A stretch of DNA of 29,097 bases from positions 1 through 29,097 of the forward strand of contig CAYOEJ010000021.1 in NCBI GenBank assembly GCA_964403015.1. Reading direction: 5' to 3'. The notes beneath the pieces are model-generated. The model did not search any database, had not been told where the DNA came from, and saw only the letters and a program-made list of their open reading frames with translations. Both the position numbers and the translations under genes were made by a program. Below are positions 1 through 8,081 of this stretch, in pieces. Origin of the DNA: CAYOEJ01 sp964403015 (GTDB taxonomy: Bacteria; Actinomycetota; Actinomycetes; Actinomycetales; Actinomycetaceae). Each line of letters opens with the position of its first letter. The stretch's first letter is position 1.

Positions 1-1783
1 GCACGCGACCATCGACGACGACGGGCTCGGCTTCCTCAGCATCGGCTACGCCTGCGGGCGGACCTTCTTGACCTTCGCCTTCTGCAGCTTCACCTTCGGG
101 TGCACCTTCCCCTTCAGGTGCGCCTTCGACGTCTGCAGGCGGACCTTCTTGACCCTCACCTTCGGGAGCACCTTCGGACATGGCGTCGGACGGCATGCCT
201 GCTGGCATTCCTCCGCCCTCGCTCTGTGCGGAGACCGAATCGACTCCATCAAGAGCGGAAATGGCGTCGATCGCTTCGTCAGCGCTCTCTTCGGAAACGA
301 CCACCGTCGTCGGCTGTACGGATCCGGCGTCGAACTCTTCGCCAATAAGGTCGAAACCAACGACTGAATCGGGGTTACCTACAAACTGCTCCGTCTGGGA
401 GGTGCCAGATGCGCGGAACTGAGGTGCGAAGCCGGAAAGTGCTACGAGCGCGATCAGGGTGATGATCCAAACCTTACGGTCGTTGCGTCCAACAAACTGT
501 GCAACCTTGGACCAAATACCGTGGGCATTCGCTTCCTCATAGGAGTCGTAATGCGGGATATTTGCGGGCCAGAAGAAGATTCGTGCGTGCTTGCCCGGAA
601 GGAGCAAAATTCCCGGCAAGAGTGTAAACGCCGCCATCATGGCGAAGACGATTCCGATCGCGGCGATCGGTCCAAGCGACGCAGTCGATGACAGGTCAGA
701 GATCAGAAGCGTCAGGAGGCCCGCGATAACCGTCCCGCCCGATGCGAGGATCGGCTCCCATGAACCGCGAAGCGAGTTCGCCATGGCCTGCATTGGCTCG
801 TCGACGATCGCGAGCTCCTCGCGGTAACGCGCGATAAGCAGCAGACAGTAATCGGTGGTCGCGCCGATGACGAGAATCGCAAGAATTCCTTGGGTCTGCC
901 CGTTGAGGTCTAGCACCTCGGCACGAGCGAGGTGGTACATCACGAACACGGCAGCACACAGGGCAGCAATCGCCGTGACCAGCACAGCAATGGGAAGGAA
1001 TACCGAGCGATAGACGACCACCAAAATGATGAAGACGAGTACCACGGCAACGAGCAGCAAAGTGAGGTCGATACCAGCGAAGGCGCCACCAAGGTCAGCT
1101 ACGAGACCAGCCGGCCCCGAAACGTAAACACGCAGATCGCTAACGTCGCCATCGGCGTCGTCAACAACGGACTGAATGTGACTGCGCATCGTCTCGATCG
1201 CGGAATTGATGCGCTTGTTTTCGTTCGCATCAAGCTCGTTGGTGAGAGCTGTATCGAGGGAAACAGGCAGGAGCGCCGACGTTCCATCCTCCGATGGAAT
1301 CACCGGTACCGGGCCAAGAATGAGTTCGGAGAGCGCGATGTCGTCGGGGATTTGGGCCTCACCGAGCGTCTGTGCGACCTGCTCAAGAACCGCAAGCTCA
1401 TCCGCAGTCAGCTCCGAATCGCTTTCATTGACCGCGATGATAAGCGCGGGAATGGCCGAACCCTCTTGGAATTCCGCCGCTGCTTCAGAGGCCTGGGTCG
1501 ATTCCGCGGATTCAGGCAGGAAGAACGCCTGATCGTTCTCCGAGACAGTCGAAATCTGGCCCTGTGCCATGCCTCCGAAACCAAGTGCGGCGAGCCAGAA
1601 AATGAGGAGCAGAATTCGGACCGGGATGGCCCTCCGCGATGTCAAGAACTCCGATACTGCAAGAACTTTCGAGTCCTTCCGGCCGCGTTCCTGCAGTTCA
1701 GCCTGCGCTGCTGAGGAAGTACGCTTGTTCGTTGCGGACGCGCTGCGTGATTTGAGGTCCGCGCCGCTCTTTTCTTCGGACAT
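1..1783 (-). CDS. MMPL family (RND superfamily) exporter, C-terminus beyond the window
   Basis: The reading frame is open from an ATG at 1783 to the left edge (594 codons). A Shine-Dalgarno AAGGA lies 5 nt upstream of the start (plus-strand 1789-1793). The protein has a hydrophilic N-terminus, a first membrane segment at about residues 53-74, an extracytoplasmic domain to about residue 238, and then a block of membrane helices. That block contains the MmpL-type motif GATTDY...ARYREEL near residue 305. Another helix (VWIITLIALVALSAF) at about residue 438 opens the second extracytoplasmic domain. This topology is typical of MMPL proteins that move lipids, siderophores or drugs outward using the proton gradient; the substrate cannot be read from the sequence. 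The last visible part, about residues 523-594, is a low-complexity Gly/Glu/Pro/Ala stretch. The 242 bp between this gene and rsmI hold no convincing gene. Confidence 0.9.
   Translation of the reverse strand, partial: MSEEKSGADLKSRSASATNKRTSSAAQAELQERGRKDSKVLAVSEFLTSRRAIPVRILLLIFWLAALGFGGMAQGQISTVSENDQAFFLPESAESTQASEAAAEFQEGSAIPALIIAVNESDSELTADELAVLEQVAQTLGEAQIPDDIALSELILGPVPVIPSEDGTSALLPVSLDTALTNELDANENKRINSAIETMRSHIQSVVDDADGDVSDLRVYVSGPAGLVADLGGAFAGIDLTLLLVAVVLVFIILVVVYRSVFLPIAVLVTAIAALCAAVFVMYHLARAEVLDLNGQTQGILAILVIGATTDYCLLLIARYREELAIVDEPMQAMANSLRGSWEPILASGGTVIAGLLTLLISDLSSTASLGPIAAIGIVFAMMAAFTLLPGILLLPGKHARIFFWPANIPHYDSYEEANAHGIWSKVAQFVGRNDRKVWIITLIALVALSGFAPQFRASGTSQTEQFVGNPDSVVGFDLIGEEFDAGSVQPTTVVVSEESADEAIDAISALDGVDSVSAQSEGGGMPAGMPSDAMSEGAPEGEGQEGPPADVEGAPEGEGAPEGEAAEGEGQEGPPAGVADAEEAEPVVVDGRV
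53..175 (-). repeat. Imperfect repeats encoding a Gly-Glu-Pro-Ala-rich insert in the MMPL protein
   Basis: Read on the minus strand this stretch encodes repeated short units such as GAPEGE and GEGQEGPPA. At DNA level the segment 53-82 recurs at 134-163 with three differences. The spacing is 81 bp, exactly 27 codons, so the repeat preserves the frame. Shorter 12-bp units encoding GAPE fill the space between. The region is acidic, has no hydrophobic stretch, and sits in the second extracytoplasmic domain, so it is probably an unstructured loop outside the membrane. Confidence 0.75.
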
Positions 1784-2025
1784 GGTATTCCTTAGGACGA
1801 CAGAATATACAGACGAAATCCTACGGTAACGTAGCCGAAAACACGCATACCCGCGGCTTTTGTGGGCAGCAAGACAGGTGTCGCAAACTTTCCCTGTTGT
1901 GGCTTTCTTTGGCGTTACTCTTGATGGTCAGAGTTTGCGCTGGTGTTATGTTGGCTTTACCGGGACGACGACGGAACCGGTTTTCCTACGCCCTGTCAGA
2001 CTGAGATCTGAGCGAACCTCGGCGA

Positions 2026-2850
2026 CTAGAATTCCCTAGATGCGAGTGCAGCCTTGTAGAGGTCATTCTTGCGGAGGCCTTCACGAGCTGCGACATGGCC
2101 GGCTGCATCCTTCAAGCGCAGCCCCAACTCCGTGAGCGCGAGCGTTTCGGCAACGGCTTGTTCGGGGGCTGGATCACCCGCGGTGGACTCAGCACCTTCT
2201 ACGACGATCGCGATTTCGCCACGCACTCCGCCAGCTGCCCAGTTGGCAAGCTCATAGAGCGTCCCGCGACGGACCTCCTCAAAGGTCTTTGTGAGTTCAC
2301 GGCAAACCGCAGCTCGCCGCTCCGCACCGAACGCTCCGCCCATTGACGTCAGAGTATCGGCAAGGCGGCGCGGAGATTCAAAGTAGATCATGGTTCGTGA
2401 CTCGGACGCGAGCGATTCGAAGAACGCCTGTGACCCTGACCTAGGCGGGAATCCCTCGAAAGTGAACCGGTCCGATGCAAGACCAGAAATAGCAAGCGCC
2501 GTAAGGACTGCCGAAGGGCCTGGAATGACGGTGACTGGCACACCGGCGTCGGCGGCAAGGGACACTAATCGGTAGCCCGGGTCAGAAACCGACGGCATGC
2601 CCGCGTCGGTCACCACCACCACCGACTTGCCAGATTCAGCAGCGGCGATCAGGTCGGGAGCTTTTTGGGCCTCGTTGTGGTCGTGATAAGGGACCACGGG
2701 AGCGTGGATCTCGATTCCGAGGCGGCCGACAAGGTTTAAGAGCCGGCGGGTGTCCTCGGCGGCGATCAGGTCTGCCTCGCAAAGCGCGGTTCGAAGGCGC
2801 GGGGAGGCGTCGTCGTCATTACCCAGAGGTGTTGCCGCCAGAATAATCAT
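2026..2850 (-). CDS. rsmI: 16S rRNA (cytidine-1402 2'-O)-methyltransferase RsmI
   Basis: The protein has 274 residues, a normal size for RsmI, a tetrapyrrole-methylase-fold enzyme that methylates the ribose of C1402 in 16S rRNA using S-adenosylmethionine. The N-terminus carries the family pattern: LAATPLGN at residues 4-11, then AEDTRRLLNL, and VPYHDHNE near residue 53. The central VTDAGMPSVSDPG and VIPGPSAVLTAL motifs that form the cofactor pocket are intact. The ATG at 2850 has no clear Shine-Dalgarno sequence and lies 29 nt after the upstream metallopeptidase stop, so the two are probably cotranscribed. The arrangement divergent from a GT39 mannosyltransferase is a familiar actinobacterial gene order. 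Confidence 0.95.
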   Translation of the reverse strand: MIILAATPLGNDDDASPRLRTALCEADLIAAEDTRRLLNLVGRLGIEIHAPVVPYHDHNEAQKAPDLIAAAESGKSVVVVTDAGMPSVSDPGYRLVSLAADAGVPVTVIPGPSAVLTALAISGLASDRFTFEGFPPRSGSQAFFESLASESRTMIYFESPRRLADTLTSMGGAFGAERRAAVCRELTKTFEEVRRGTLYELANWAAGGVRGEIAIVVEGAESTAGDPAPEQAVAETLALTELGLRLKDAAGHVAAREGLRKNDLYKAALASREF

Positions 2851-2879
2851 GATTCAAGTGTGGCATAGCCGGCTAGCGC

Positions 2880-3245
2880 CTAGCCCCAACCGAGATCCCA
2901 CAGTGCCTCTTCTTCGATTCCGAAGTGGTGGGCAATTTCGTGAAAGACGGTCACAAGCACCTCGTCGGCTACTTCGTCCTCCGTCTCACATAGGCGCAGG
3001 ATCGGGCCCCGGAAAATAAAAATCTTGTTCGGTTCGGCGTAGGGGCCAAAATCCCCATCCGTCTGTGGGAAGCCGTCATAAAGACCCAAGAGATCCTCGC
3101 TTGGCAGACCGGCAAGTTGATCGGGGGTTGGTTCATCTTCGATGAGAAACACCAAATTGTGTAGGCGACTCGCAAAGTACTGGGGAAGCTCGTCCAGCGC
3201 GTCCGCCACAAGTTCTTCAAAGTCCTCTTCGCTCATCTCGACCAT
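2880..3245 (-). CDS. Metallopeptidase family protein (small zincin-like)
   Basis: From the ATG at 3245 the product has 121 residues. It contains a zincin-type zinc-binding motif, HEIAHHFG at residues 102-109, followed by GIEEEAL, which supplies a possible third glutamate ligand. This matches the small actinobacterial metallopeptidase family that is commonly found near rsmI; its substrate is unknown. The frame also extends 20 codons upstream to 3305, but that segment (cysteine- and proline-containing) would overlap the divergent mannosyltransferase start and its putative promoter. I therefore prefer the start at 3245. No Shine-Dalgarno is seen there, but a TACACT hexamer lies 7 nt upstream, which suggests a leaderless transcript. 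Confidence 0.8.
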   Translation of the reverse strand: MVEMSEEDFEELVADALDELPQYFASRLHNLVFLIEDEPTPDQLAGLPSEDLLGLYDGFPQTDGDFGPYAEPNKIFIFRGPILRLCETEDEVADEVLVTVFHEIAHHFGIEEEALWDLGWG

Positions 3246-3252
3246 GCCACCA

Positions 3253-3258
3253 AGTGTA
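3253..3258 (-). promoter_or_regulatory. -10-like hexamer for a possibly leaderless metallopeptidase-rsmI transcript
   Basis: On the minus strand these bases read TACACT, matching the actinobacterial -10 pattern TANNNT. The element ends 7 nt before the ATG at 3245, so transcription would begin at or next to the start codon. No convincing -35 hexamer is visible and no Shine-Dalgarno precedes the start. This is inferred from spacing alone. Confidence 0.35.
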
Positions 3259-3286
3259 GGTGGTGGGCTGAAAGAGCACGGCAGCG

Positions 3287-3292
3287 TACACT
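3287..3292 (+). promoter_or_regulatory. -10-like hexamer for a possibly leaderless mannosyltransferase transcript
   Basis: The bases read TACACT and end 6 nt before the GTG at 3299. No ribosome binding site is present between them. The geometry fits a leaderless mRNA starting at the GTG. No strong -35 element is visible. The mirror arrangement with the divergent TACACT at 3253-3258 makes this a compact divergent promoter region. Confidence 0.35.
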
Positions 3293-3298
3293 CATCAC

Positions 3299-5389
3299 GT
3301 GGCAACCAAAGTTAGACGAGAGTCCCTCACCCTTGGCACCGGCAAGCAGCTTCGGTATGAAAATGAGCTGCGCGGCAGGCTCGGCCTGCTCCCCAAAGGG
3401 GCGACCCTACCGGCACAGGTGAGGCTATATGGATGGCTCGTGACCGTGCTCGCGGGGCTTCTTGCAGCGGCAACGCGAATGATCGGCTTGCGCCACCCAC
3501 ACGAGATCGTATTCGATGAGACCTATTACGTTAAAGGCGCTTTCTCGCTCAAAAACTACGGCTACGAACGCAATTGGGAAGGCGACGACGCCAACGAGCT
3601 CTTCCTTCAAGGCGACCTTTCCGCGCTGGAGGATACCGCTGATCGATGGGTACATCCGCCGTTCGGCAAGTGGATCATCGGCAAAGGAATGAATCTTTTC
3701 GGCGACGACAACGGATTCGGCTGGCGATTCACCACCGCGTTCCTCGGCGTCCTGAGCGTTATGCTGATCGTCCGAATCGCGCTACGAATGTTCAATTCGG
3801 TTATTCTCGCTGGTCTCGCGGGCGTCTTCATGGCTCTCGACGGTATGGGCATCACCCTTTCACGAGTCGCGCTTCTCGACGGCGTGCTGGCATTCTTCAT
3901 TCTCGCCGGCTTTTGGGCAGTCCTTAAGGACCGCGATCATTCGCGAGCACGGCTCGCTCACGCAATTGCCACCGGCAAGCTCAGGCCACGTAGCGCAGCC
4001 GGAAACGGGAACGGGCCGACAACCTTTTTAGAACCACGCGATCCCTGGGGCCCGTCCCTGTGGTGGCGACCCTGGCTCCTTGCCGGCGGCTTCTTGCTCG
4101 GCTTGGCATGTGGAGTTAAATGGTCGGGCGCGTTCGTGTTGGCCGTCTTCGGCCTGCTCGTATACGCGTGGGGTACCGCCGCGCGCAAGGCAGTCAATGT
4201 ACGACTTTGGGTGGGTGGCGGTATCTTCCGCGAAGGCATTCCGGCTTTCATTAGCTTCATTCCTGTAGCGCTACTTGGATATCTGGCCGCGTGGATTCCA
4301 TGGTTTGCCAACGACAAGGGCTGGGATCGCCAGTGGGCTTCCGAACAGCAGGCACGAAATGCAAATCTGCCAGCCGAAGAACAAGTGGCCATGCCGATTG
4401 AGTCCGCGCCCGACGTCGTCAATTCCTATATTCACTACCACCAAGCGACCATGGAGTTTCATACCGAACTCAATTCGGGTCACACCTACGAGTCAGACGC
4501 TTGGGCTTGGCTGATTCAATTCCGGCCGGTGAGTTTCTATTGGCGCGGGTCCGATGCTGCTCCGCAAAACTGCGGCTCTGACGACTGCGTCGCCGCGATT
4601 ACCTCCATTGGAAATCCGTTTGTGTGGTGGACGGCGATCATCGGCCTCCTGATCGTCCTGTGGGTTGCCATCCGTCGCCGCGACTGGCGCGCGTGGGCCA
4701 TCGTTGCCGGATACCTCGGCACGTGGGCCCCGTGGTTCCTCTACTTCGATCGCACGATCTACCAGTTCTACGCCGTAACGATCCTTCCGTTTGTTGTGTT
4801 GGCACTCGTGTTCGGGCTCGCATGGGCGACCGACATGCTCAAACCCCCGTGGCGCCCCATGCGTGAGTTGCGAGAGATCTTCGGAACCACGGACGTCCAC
4901 AATTGGGATGATGGGTGGGCCGAAGGCAAGGTTGGCGGTGCTGAATCACTTGGCTCCGACGACGGTGTGTCCGGCGTGGATGCCTCCCAGGAAGGCGTGG
5001 CCGACGAGATTGACTCCGACGAACAGAGCCACAAGCTAAGCAACGCGCTCATCGGCGATGTCGTGCTTGGCACGCGAGCTGAGAAGCCAGCCGTTAAATC
5101 AACCGGATCGACTGCGCTCAGAGCCGTGAGGCTTTCAAGCTTCGAGCGATCTCTGCGTGACGACGACGTCATCATCCTTGAGGAGACAACTCCAACTCAG
5201 CGTGGCACTCACGAAGTCTCGCCGATTATTGCGAATATTCCTGTGCCAACTAAGGGTGCCATCATCATTCTGAGCGCCGTCACCGGCCTCGTGGTGCTAG
5301 CAGCCCTGTTCTGGCTCCCGCTGTGGACGGGGATGTCTGTTCCGCGTTGGTTCTGGCAACTACACATGTGGCTACCGACCTGGGTTTAG
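3299..5389 (+). CDS. pmt: Protein O-mannosyltransferase (dolichyl-phosphate-mannose-protein mannosyltransferase, GT39)
   Basis: This 696-residue polytopic membrane protein transfers mannose from a polyprenyl-phosphate carrier to exported proteins during Sec translocation. The family hallmark is the acidic pair in the first external loop, seen as VFDETYYVKGA at residues 71-81 (Asp73-Glu74). WVHPPFGKW at about 117-125 is a second conserved loop motif. About ten further hydrophobic segments follow, and a C-terminal helix is at about residues 652-672. The start is GTG with no Shine-Dalgarno sequence. Actinobacterial homologues are usually shorter, around 500-550 residues by general knowledge. The difference is a roughly 140-residue hydrophilic, Asp/Glu/Ser-rich segment (about 512-651) between the last two membrane regions. 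The gene ends 28 nt from the convergent short-chain dehydrogenase gene. Confidence 0.93.
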   Translation: MATKVRRESLTLGTGKQLRYENELRGRLGLLPKGATLPAQVRLYGWLVTVLAGLLAAATRMIGLRHPHEIVFDETYYVKGAFSLKNYGYERNWEGDDANELFLQGDLSALEDTADRWVHPPFGKWIIGKGMNLFGDDNGFGWRFTTAFLGVLSVMLIVRIALRMFNSVILAGLAGVFMALDGMGITLSRVALLDGVLAFFILAGFWAVLKDRDHSRARLAHAIATGKLRPRSAAGNGNGPTTFLEPRDPWGPSLWWRPWLLAGGFLLGLACGVKWSGAFVLAVFGLLVYAWGTAARKAVNVRLWVGGGIFREGIPAFISFIPVALLGYLAAWIPWFANDKGWDRQWASEQQARNANLPAEEQVAMPIESAPDVVNSYIHYHQATMEFHTELNSGHTYESDAWAWLIQFRPVSFYWRGSDAAPQNCGSDDCVAAITSIGNPFVWWTAIIGLLIVLWVAIRRRDWRAWAIVAGYLGTWAPWFLYFDRTIYQFYAVTILPFVVLALVFGLAWATDMLKPPWRPMRELREIFGTTDVHNWDDGWAEGKVGGAESLGSDDGVSGVDASQEGVADEIDSDEQSHKLSNALIGDVVLGTRAEKPAVKSTGSTALRAVRLSSFERSLRDDDVIILEETTPTQRGTHEVSPIIANIPVPTKGAIIILSAVTGLVVLAALFWLPLWTGMSVPRWFWQLHMWLPTWV

Positions 5390-5417
5390 TTGGCCGAAAC
5401 GAATCGGACGATTGCGT

Positions 5418-6320
5418 CTAAGTCGTGCGACCGACGAAACCATCCATGGTGGAGTTGATTCCGAAGAAGTCGAGTATCGCGTCTCCAACTGGGATCGGGA
5501 GGCCCTTCGTGGTTTGCGCGAGTTTCACGAACGGCGGTGCCACCTTCATTTGGGTGCCTCGCTCAATGGCATCAATAATTTGAATTGCCACCTTTTCCGG
5601 CGTCAAAATTGGCAGGAGCGATGCGAACTTCGTGGTAACACCCTCGAACATTCCGGTCGAAATGTAATACGGGCAGTAGAGCAGCGTATGAACGTTCGAT
5701 CCGAGGTGACGCAGTTCTGCGCGAAGTGATTCCGCAAAACCCACGGCTCCGAACTTCGAGGCAGAGTAATCAGTCTGGCGAGCCACTCCGACCAAACCTG
5801 CAGCCGACGCAATAGTGACCACCGATCCTCGGTCCCGCTCAATCATTCCCGGCAAGAATTCTCGCGTCACGCGATAGTGCGAAATGGTGTTGACCTCGAA
5901 CGTTCGCGAAATATCCTCGTCGGTTAGCTCTAGGAAATTCTTGCCCGTAACCACGCCGGCGTTATTGATGAGGATGTCGACCCGACCGAATTCTTGGAGC
6001 ACGGCAGCGCTCGCTGTGGAAACGGATTCTGAAGAGGTCACATCAACCGCGTACGACGCCGCGACGGTGGACCTAGCGCTGGTCGAAGCGGTGCTGGTCA
6101 AACCGCCCCTGGTCGAGGCCGCGCCGACGACGGCACGGACTTCTTCAGCGACTTCCACACCAGCGTCCTCATTGAGATCCCAGATGATGACGGCCTTGGC
6201 GCCGCGGCGTGCCACTTCGAGCGCCATAAGTCGGCCGATTCCGGACGCCGCGCCAGTGATGAGCACAACCGCGCCACGAATCGGAACGGCAGGGGGTCTG
6301 CGAAAAATCTGATAGGGCAT
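5418..6320 (-). CDS. Short-chain dehydrogenase/reductase (SDR), retinol-dehydrogenase-like
   Basis: The 300-residue protein is a classical NAD(P)-dependent oxidoreductase. TGAASGIG at residues 22-29 binds the cofactor, NNAG is at 119-122, the catalytic serine is Ser172, and the YSASK catalytic motif is at 185-189. The C-terminus (FFGINSTMDGFVGR) resembles SDR proteins related to eukaryotic retinal and epidermal dehydrogenases, but the bacterial substrate is unknown. Between the nucleotide-binding strand and the VDV motif there is an unusual Ser/Thr/Ala/Arg-rich stretch at about residues 66-89 that most relatives would not be expected to have. The start ATG lies 4 nt after the aldehyde dehydrogenase stop, so the two genes form an operon. 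A functional link to aldehyde or alcohol interconversion is inferred. Confidence 0.9.
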   Translation of the reverse strand: MPYQIFRRPPAVPIRGAVVLITGAASGIGRLMALEVARRGAKAVIIWDLNEDAGVEVAEEVRAVVGAASTRGGLTSTASTSARSTVAASYAVDVTSSESVSTASAAVLQEFGRVDILINNAGVVTGKNFLELTDEDISRTFEVNTISHYRVTREFLPGMIERDRGSVVTIASAAGLVGVARQTDYSASKFGAVGFAESLRAELRHLGSNVHTLLYCPYYISTGMFEGVTTKFASLLPILTPEKVAIQIIDAIERGTQMKVAPPFVKLAQTTKGLPIPVGDAILDFFGINSTMDGFVGRTT

Positions 6321-6324
6321 GGAT

Positions 6325-7911
6325 CTACTTCTCTCTAAATAGCTGCGGCGGGAGTCGGCGCTGGGTCTTCAGGAATCCAGTGAGCAACCTTGCCCACCCT
6401 TTCTCCCCAAGAACAGGCGGTGCGGCGACGGGCATGAGTCGCTGCGAGGCGGTCACGTGGATATCCGTGTATTTGATGATCCCCTCGGGCCCATGCCGAT
6501 GGGACATCCCCGAAGCCTTCACGCCACCACTCGGCGCCCCTATCGATGCCCACGCTGCCGCGTAGCCATCGTTGATATTGACCATGCCGGTCTTGACCCG
6601 CTGCGCAAGTTCCTCTGCTGCAGCGAAATTCCCTGTCCAAATAGCCGAGTTAAGACCGTAGGAGGTGTCGTTCGCAAGCCGGACGGCGTCGTCGTCGGAA
6701 TCTACTTCGTAAAGTGAAACCACGGGCCCGAAGGTTTCCTCTGCGAAAACGTCCATCTCGGGCGTGACGCCGGTGAGGACGGTTGGGGCGTAGGCGTTAG
6801 GGCCGACGTGGGGAAGCGGTTTTCCGCCGGTGAGCACCGTTGCGCCCTTGTCGACGGCGTCTTGGACGTGTTCGCTGACTTTCTGGAATTGGGACTCGTT
6901 GATGAGTGGGCCCATGTCGTCGTCCCAGTTCATGGATGCGGCGACCTTCAGCTTCTCGACTTGGCGCACAAACGCGGGTACGAACTCATCCCAGATCTTG
7001 GTGTGAACGTAGATGCGTTCGATCGAGATGCAGAGCTGACCGCTATTGGAAAAGGATGCTTTGACCGCGCCTGCAGCTGCCTTGGCGGCGAGGGCATCGG
7101 CACGGATAATCATGGGGTTCTTGCCGCCTAGCTCAGCGGAAAAACCGATGAGATTTTTGCCCGCACGTTCAGCAATCGACCGTCCGGTGGCAGTCGAGCC
7201 GGTGAACATGACGTAGTCTGCCGATTCGATCATGGGATCGCCAAGCTCTGAGCCGGAGCCGAGCACCACTTGGAAAAGGTCCGTCGGGAAGCCCGCACGC
7301 TCAAACAGCGACTTCACAGCGAGGGCGATGTACGGCGTCTGCGAATCAGGTTTGATTACTACGGCGTTTCCGGCCATCATCGCGGCAAGAGAATCAGATG
7401 CCGTCAAAGTGAACGGGTAATTCCACGGGGAAATGGCTGCAACCACGCCCTTTGGCTGGTAGCGCACGATTGTTTTAGTGAGTAGCGGAACCGCGCCGGC
7501 TACTTTTCGATCTTTCAAGGCTCTTTCGGCCGACCGCGCGTAATAGCGGGCGTTGATGGCGACGTCGGACACTTCTTCGAAGGCGCTCCCCCTCGATTTC
7601 CCCGTCTCCCACTGAATCAGATCGAGCAGGTGGTGACGTTCTGTCAAGACGAGGTCGTGGAAGGCCAACATGAGATCGCGTCGCTCCGGGATGGAGGTGC
7701 GCGCCCAGCAGCTCTGGATAGCGCGCGCATGTTCGAAAACCTCGGGAATAGTGGCGGCGGACGCCATGGACAGTGTGCCGATCTGAGTCCCGGTCAGTGC
7801 CGCGATGTGGGTGCGCTCGTGCTCACTTGCCGTAGCGCCCGAACACAGTTCTTCCGGGTTGGGCGCGAGATGCTCGAGGGCGCGACGTCCGCGTTGGTCC
7901 AAATAGCTCAC
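6325..7911 (-). CDS. Succinic semialdehyde dehydrogenase-type aldehyde dehydrogenase
   Basis: This 528-residue aldehyde dehydrogenase oxidises an aldehyde to the acid with NAD(P)+. SPWNYP at 161-166 includes the oxyanion asparagine, Lys187 lies in the cofactor pocket, FTGSTATG is at 236-243, the general base is Glu260 in SAELGGKNP, and the nucleophile is Cys294 in GQLCIS. The overall pattern, including an N-terminal extension of about 50 residues, resembles actinobacterial GabD2-like enzymes. Succinate semialdehyde is therefore the likeliest substrate, though other aldehydes are possible. The start is GTG at 7911, supported by AAGGAG 6 nt upstream. It is the first gene of a two-gene operon with the SDR and is divergent from the DsrE-family gene. 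No GABA transaminase or permease gene is adjacent. Confidence 0.9.
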   Translation of the reverse strand: MSYLDQRGRRALEHLAPNPEELCSGATASEHERTHIAALTGTQIGTLSMASAATIPEVFEHARAIQSCWARTSIPERRDLMLAFHDLVLTERHHLLDLIQWETGKSRGSAFEEVSDVAINARYYARSAERALKDRKVAGAVPLLTKTIVRYQPKGVVAAISPWNYPFTLTASDSLAAMMAGNAVVIKPDSQTPYIALAVKSLFERAGFPTDLFQVVLGSGSELGDPMIESADYVMFTGSTATGRSIAERAGKNLIGFSAELGGKNPMIIRADALAAKAAAGAVKASFSNSGQLCISIERIYVHTKIWDEFVPAFVRQVEKLKVAASMNWDDDMGPLINESQFQKVSEHVQDAVDKGATVLTGGKPLPHVGPNAYAPTVLTGVTPEMDVFAEETFGPVVSLYEVDSDDDAVRLANDTSYGLNSAIWTGNFAAAEELAQRVKTGMVNINDGYAAAWASIGAPSGGVKASGMSHRHGPEGIIKYTDIHVTASQRLMPVAAPPVLGEKGWARLLTGFLKTQRRLPPQLFREK

Positions 7912-8007
7912 GAATTCTCCTTGACCGGAAGTGCTCTTAAGTCAAACTTAGACCATATCTTTACTGAATTTTACCCGGTTCTCCGCGCGACTTAACGTGG
8001 GTCACAT

Positions 8008-8024
8008 TGTAAACTTTGTTTAGA
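8008..8024. promoter_or_regulatory. Palindromic site in the divergent aldehyde dehydrogenase / DsrE promoter region
   Basis: TGTAAAC and GTTTAGA flank a TTT core, giving a 17-bp imperfect inverted repeat with six of seven arm positions paired. A related stretch, GTCAAACTTAGACC, lies about 65 bp away at 7941-7954 and shares the AAACTT and TAGACC words. Both sit in the 170-bp divergent intergenic region. They may be operator sites for an unidentified regulator, but no regulator gene is nearby. Confidence 0.3.
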
Positions 8025-8081
8025 CCTGCAGGGCTGGCTCAGAGAAGTGCCTAGTCAGCATGATTTTTCGAAGGATATTAA

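Noticed and set aside
932..1714. Long plus-strand ORF of 260 residues opposite the MMPL gene
   Set aside because: It is antisense to a clear MMPL coding frame, its product is rich in Arg, Asn and His with no recognisable domain, and it has no ribosome binding site.
1960..1995. ACCGG...CCGGTTTT inverted repeat downstream of rsmI
   Set aside because: The stem is 5 bp with a 12-13-nt loop, and the T-run is on the strand opposite to the genes it would terminate.
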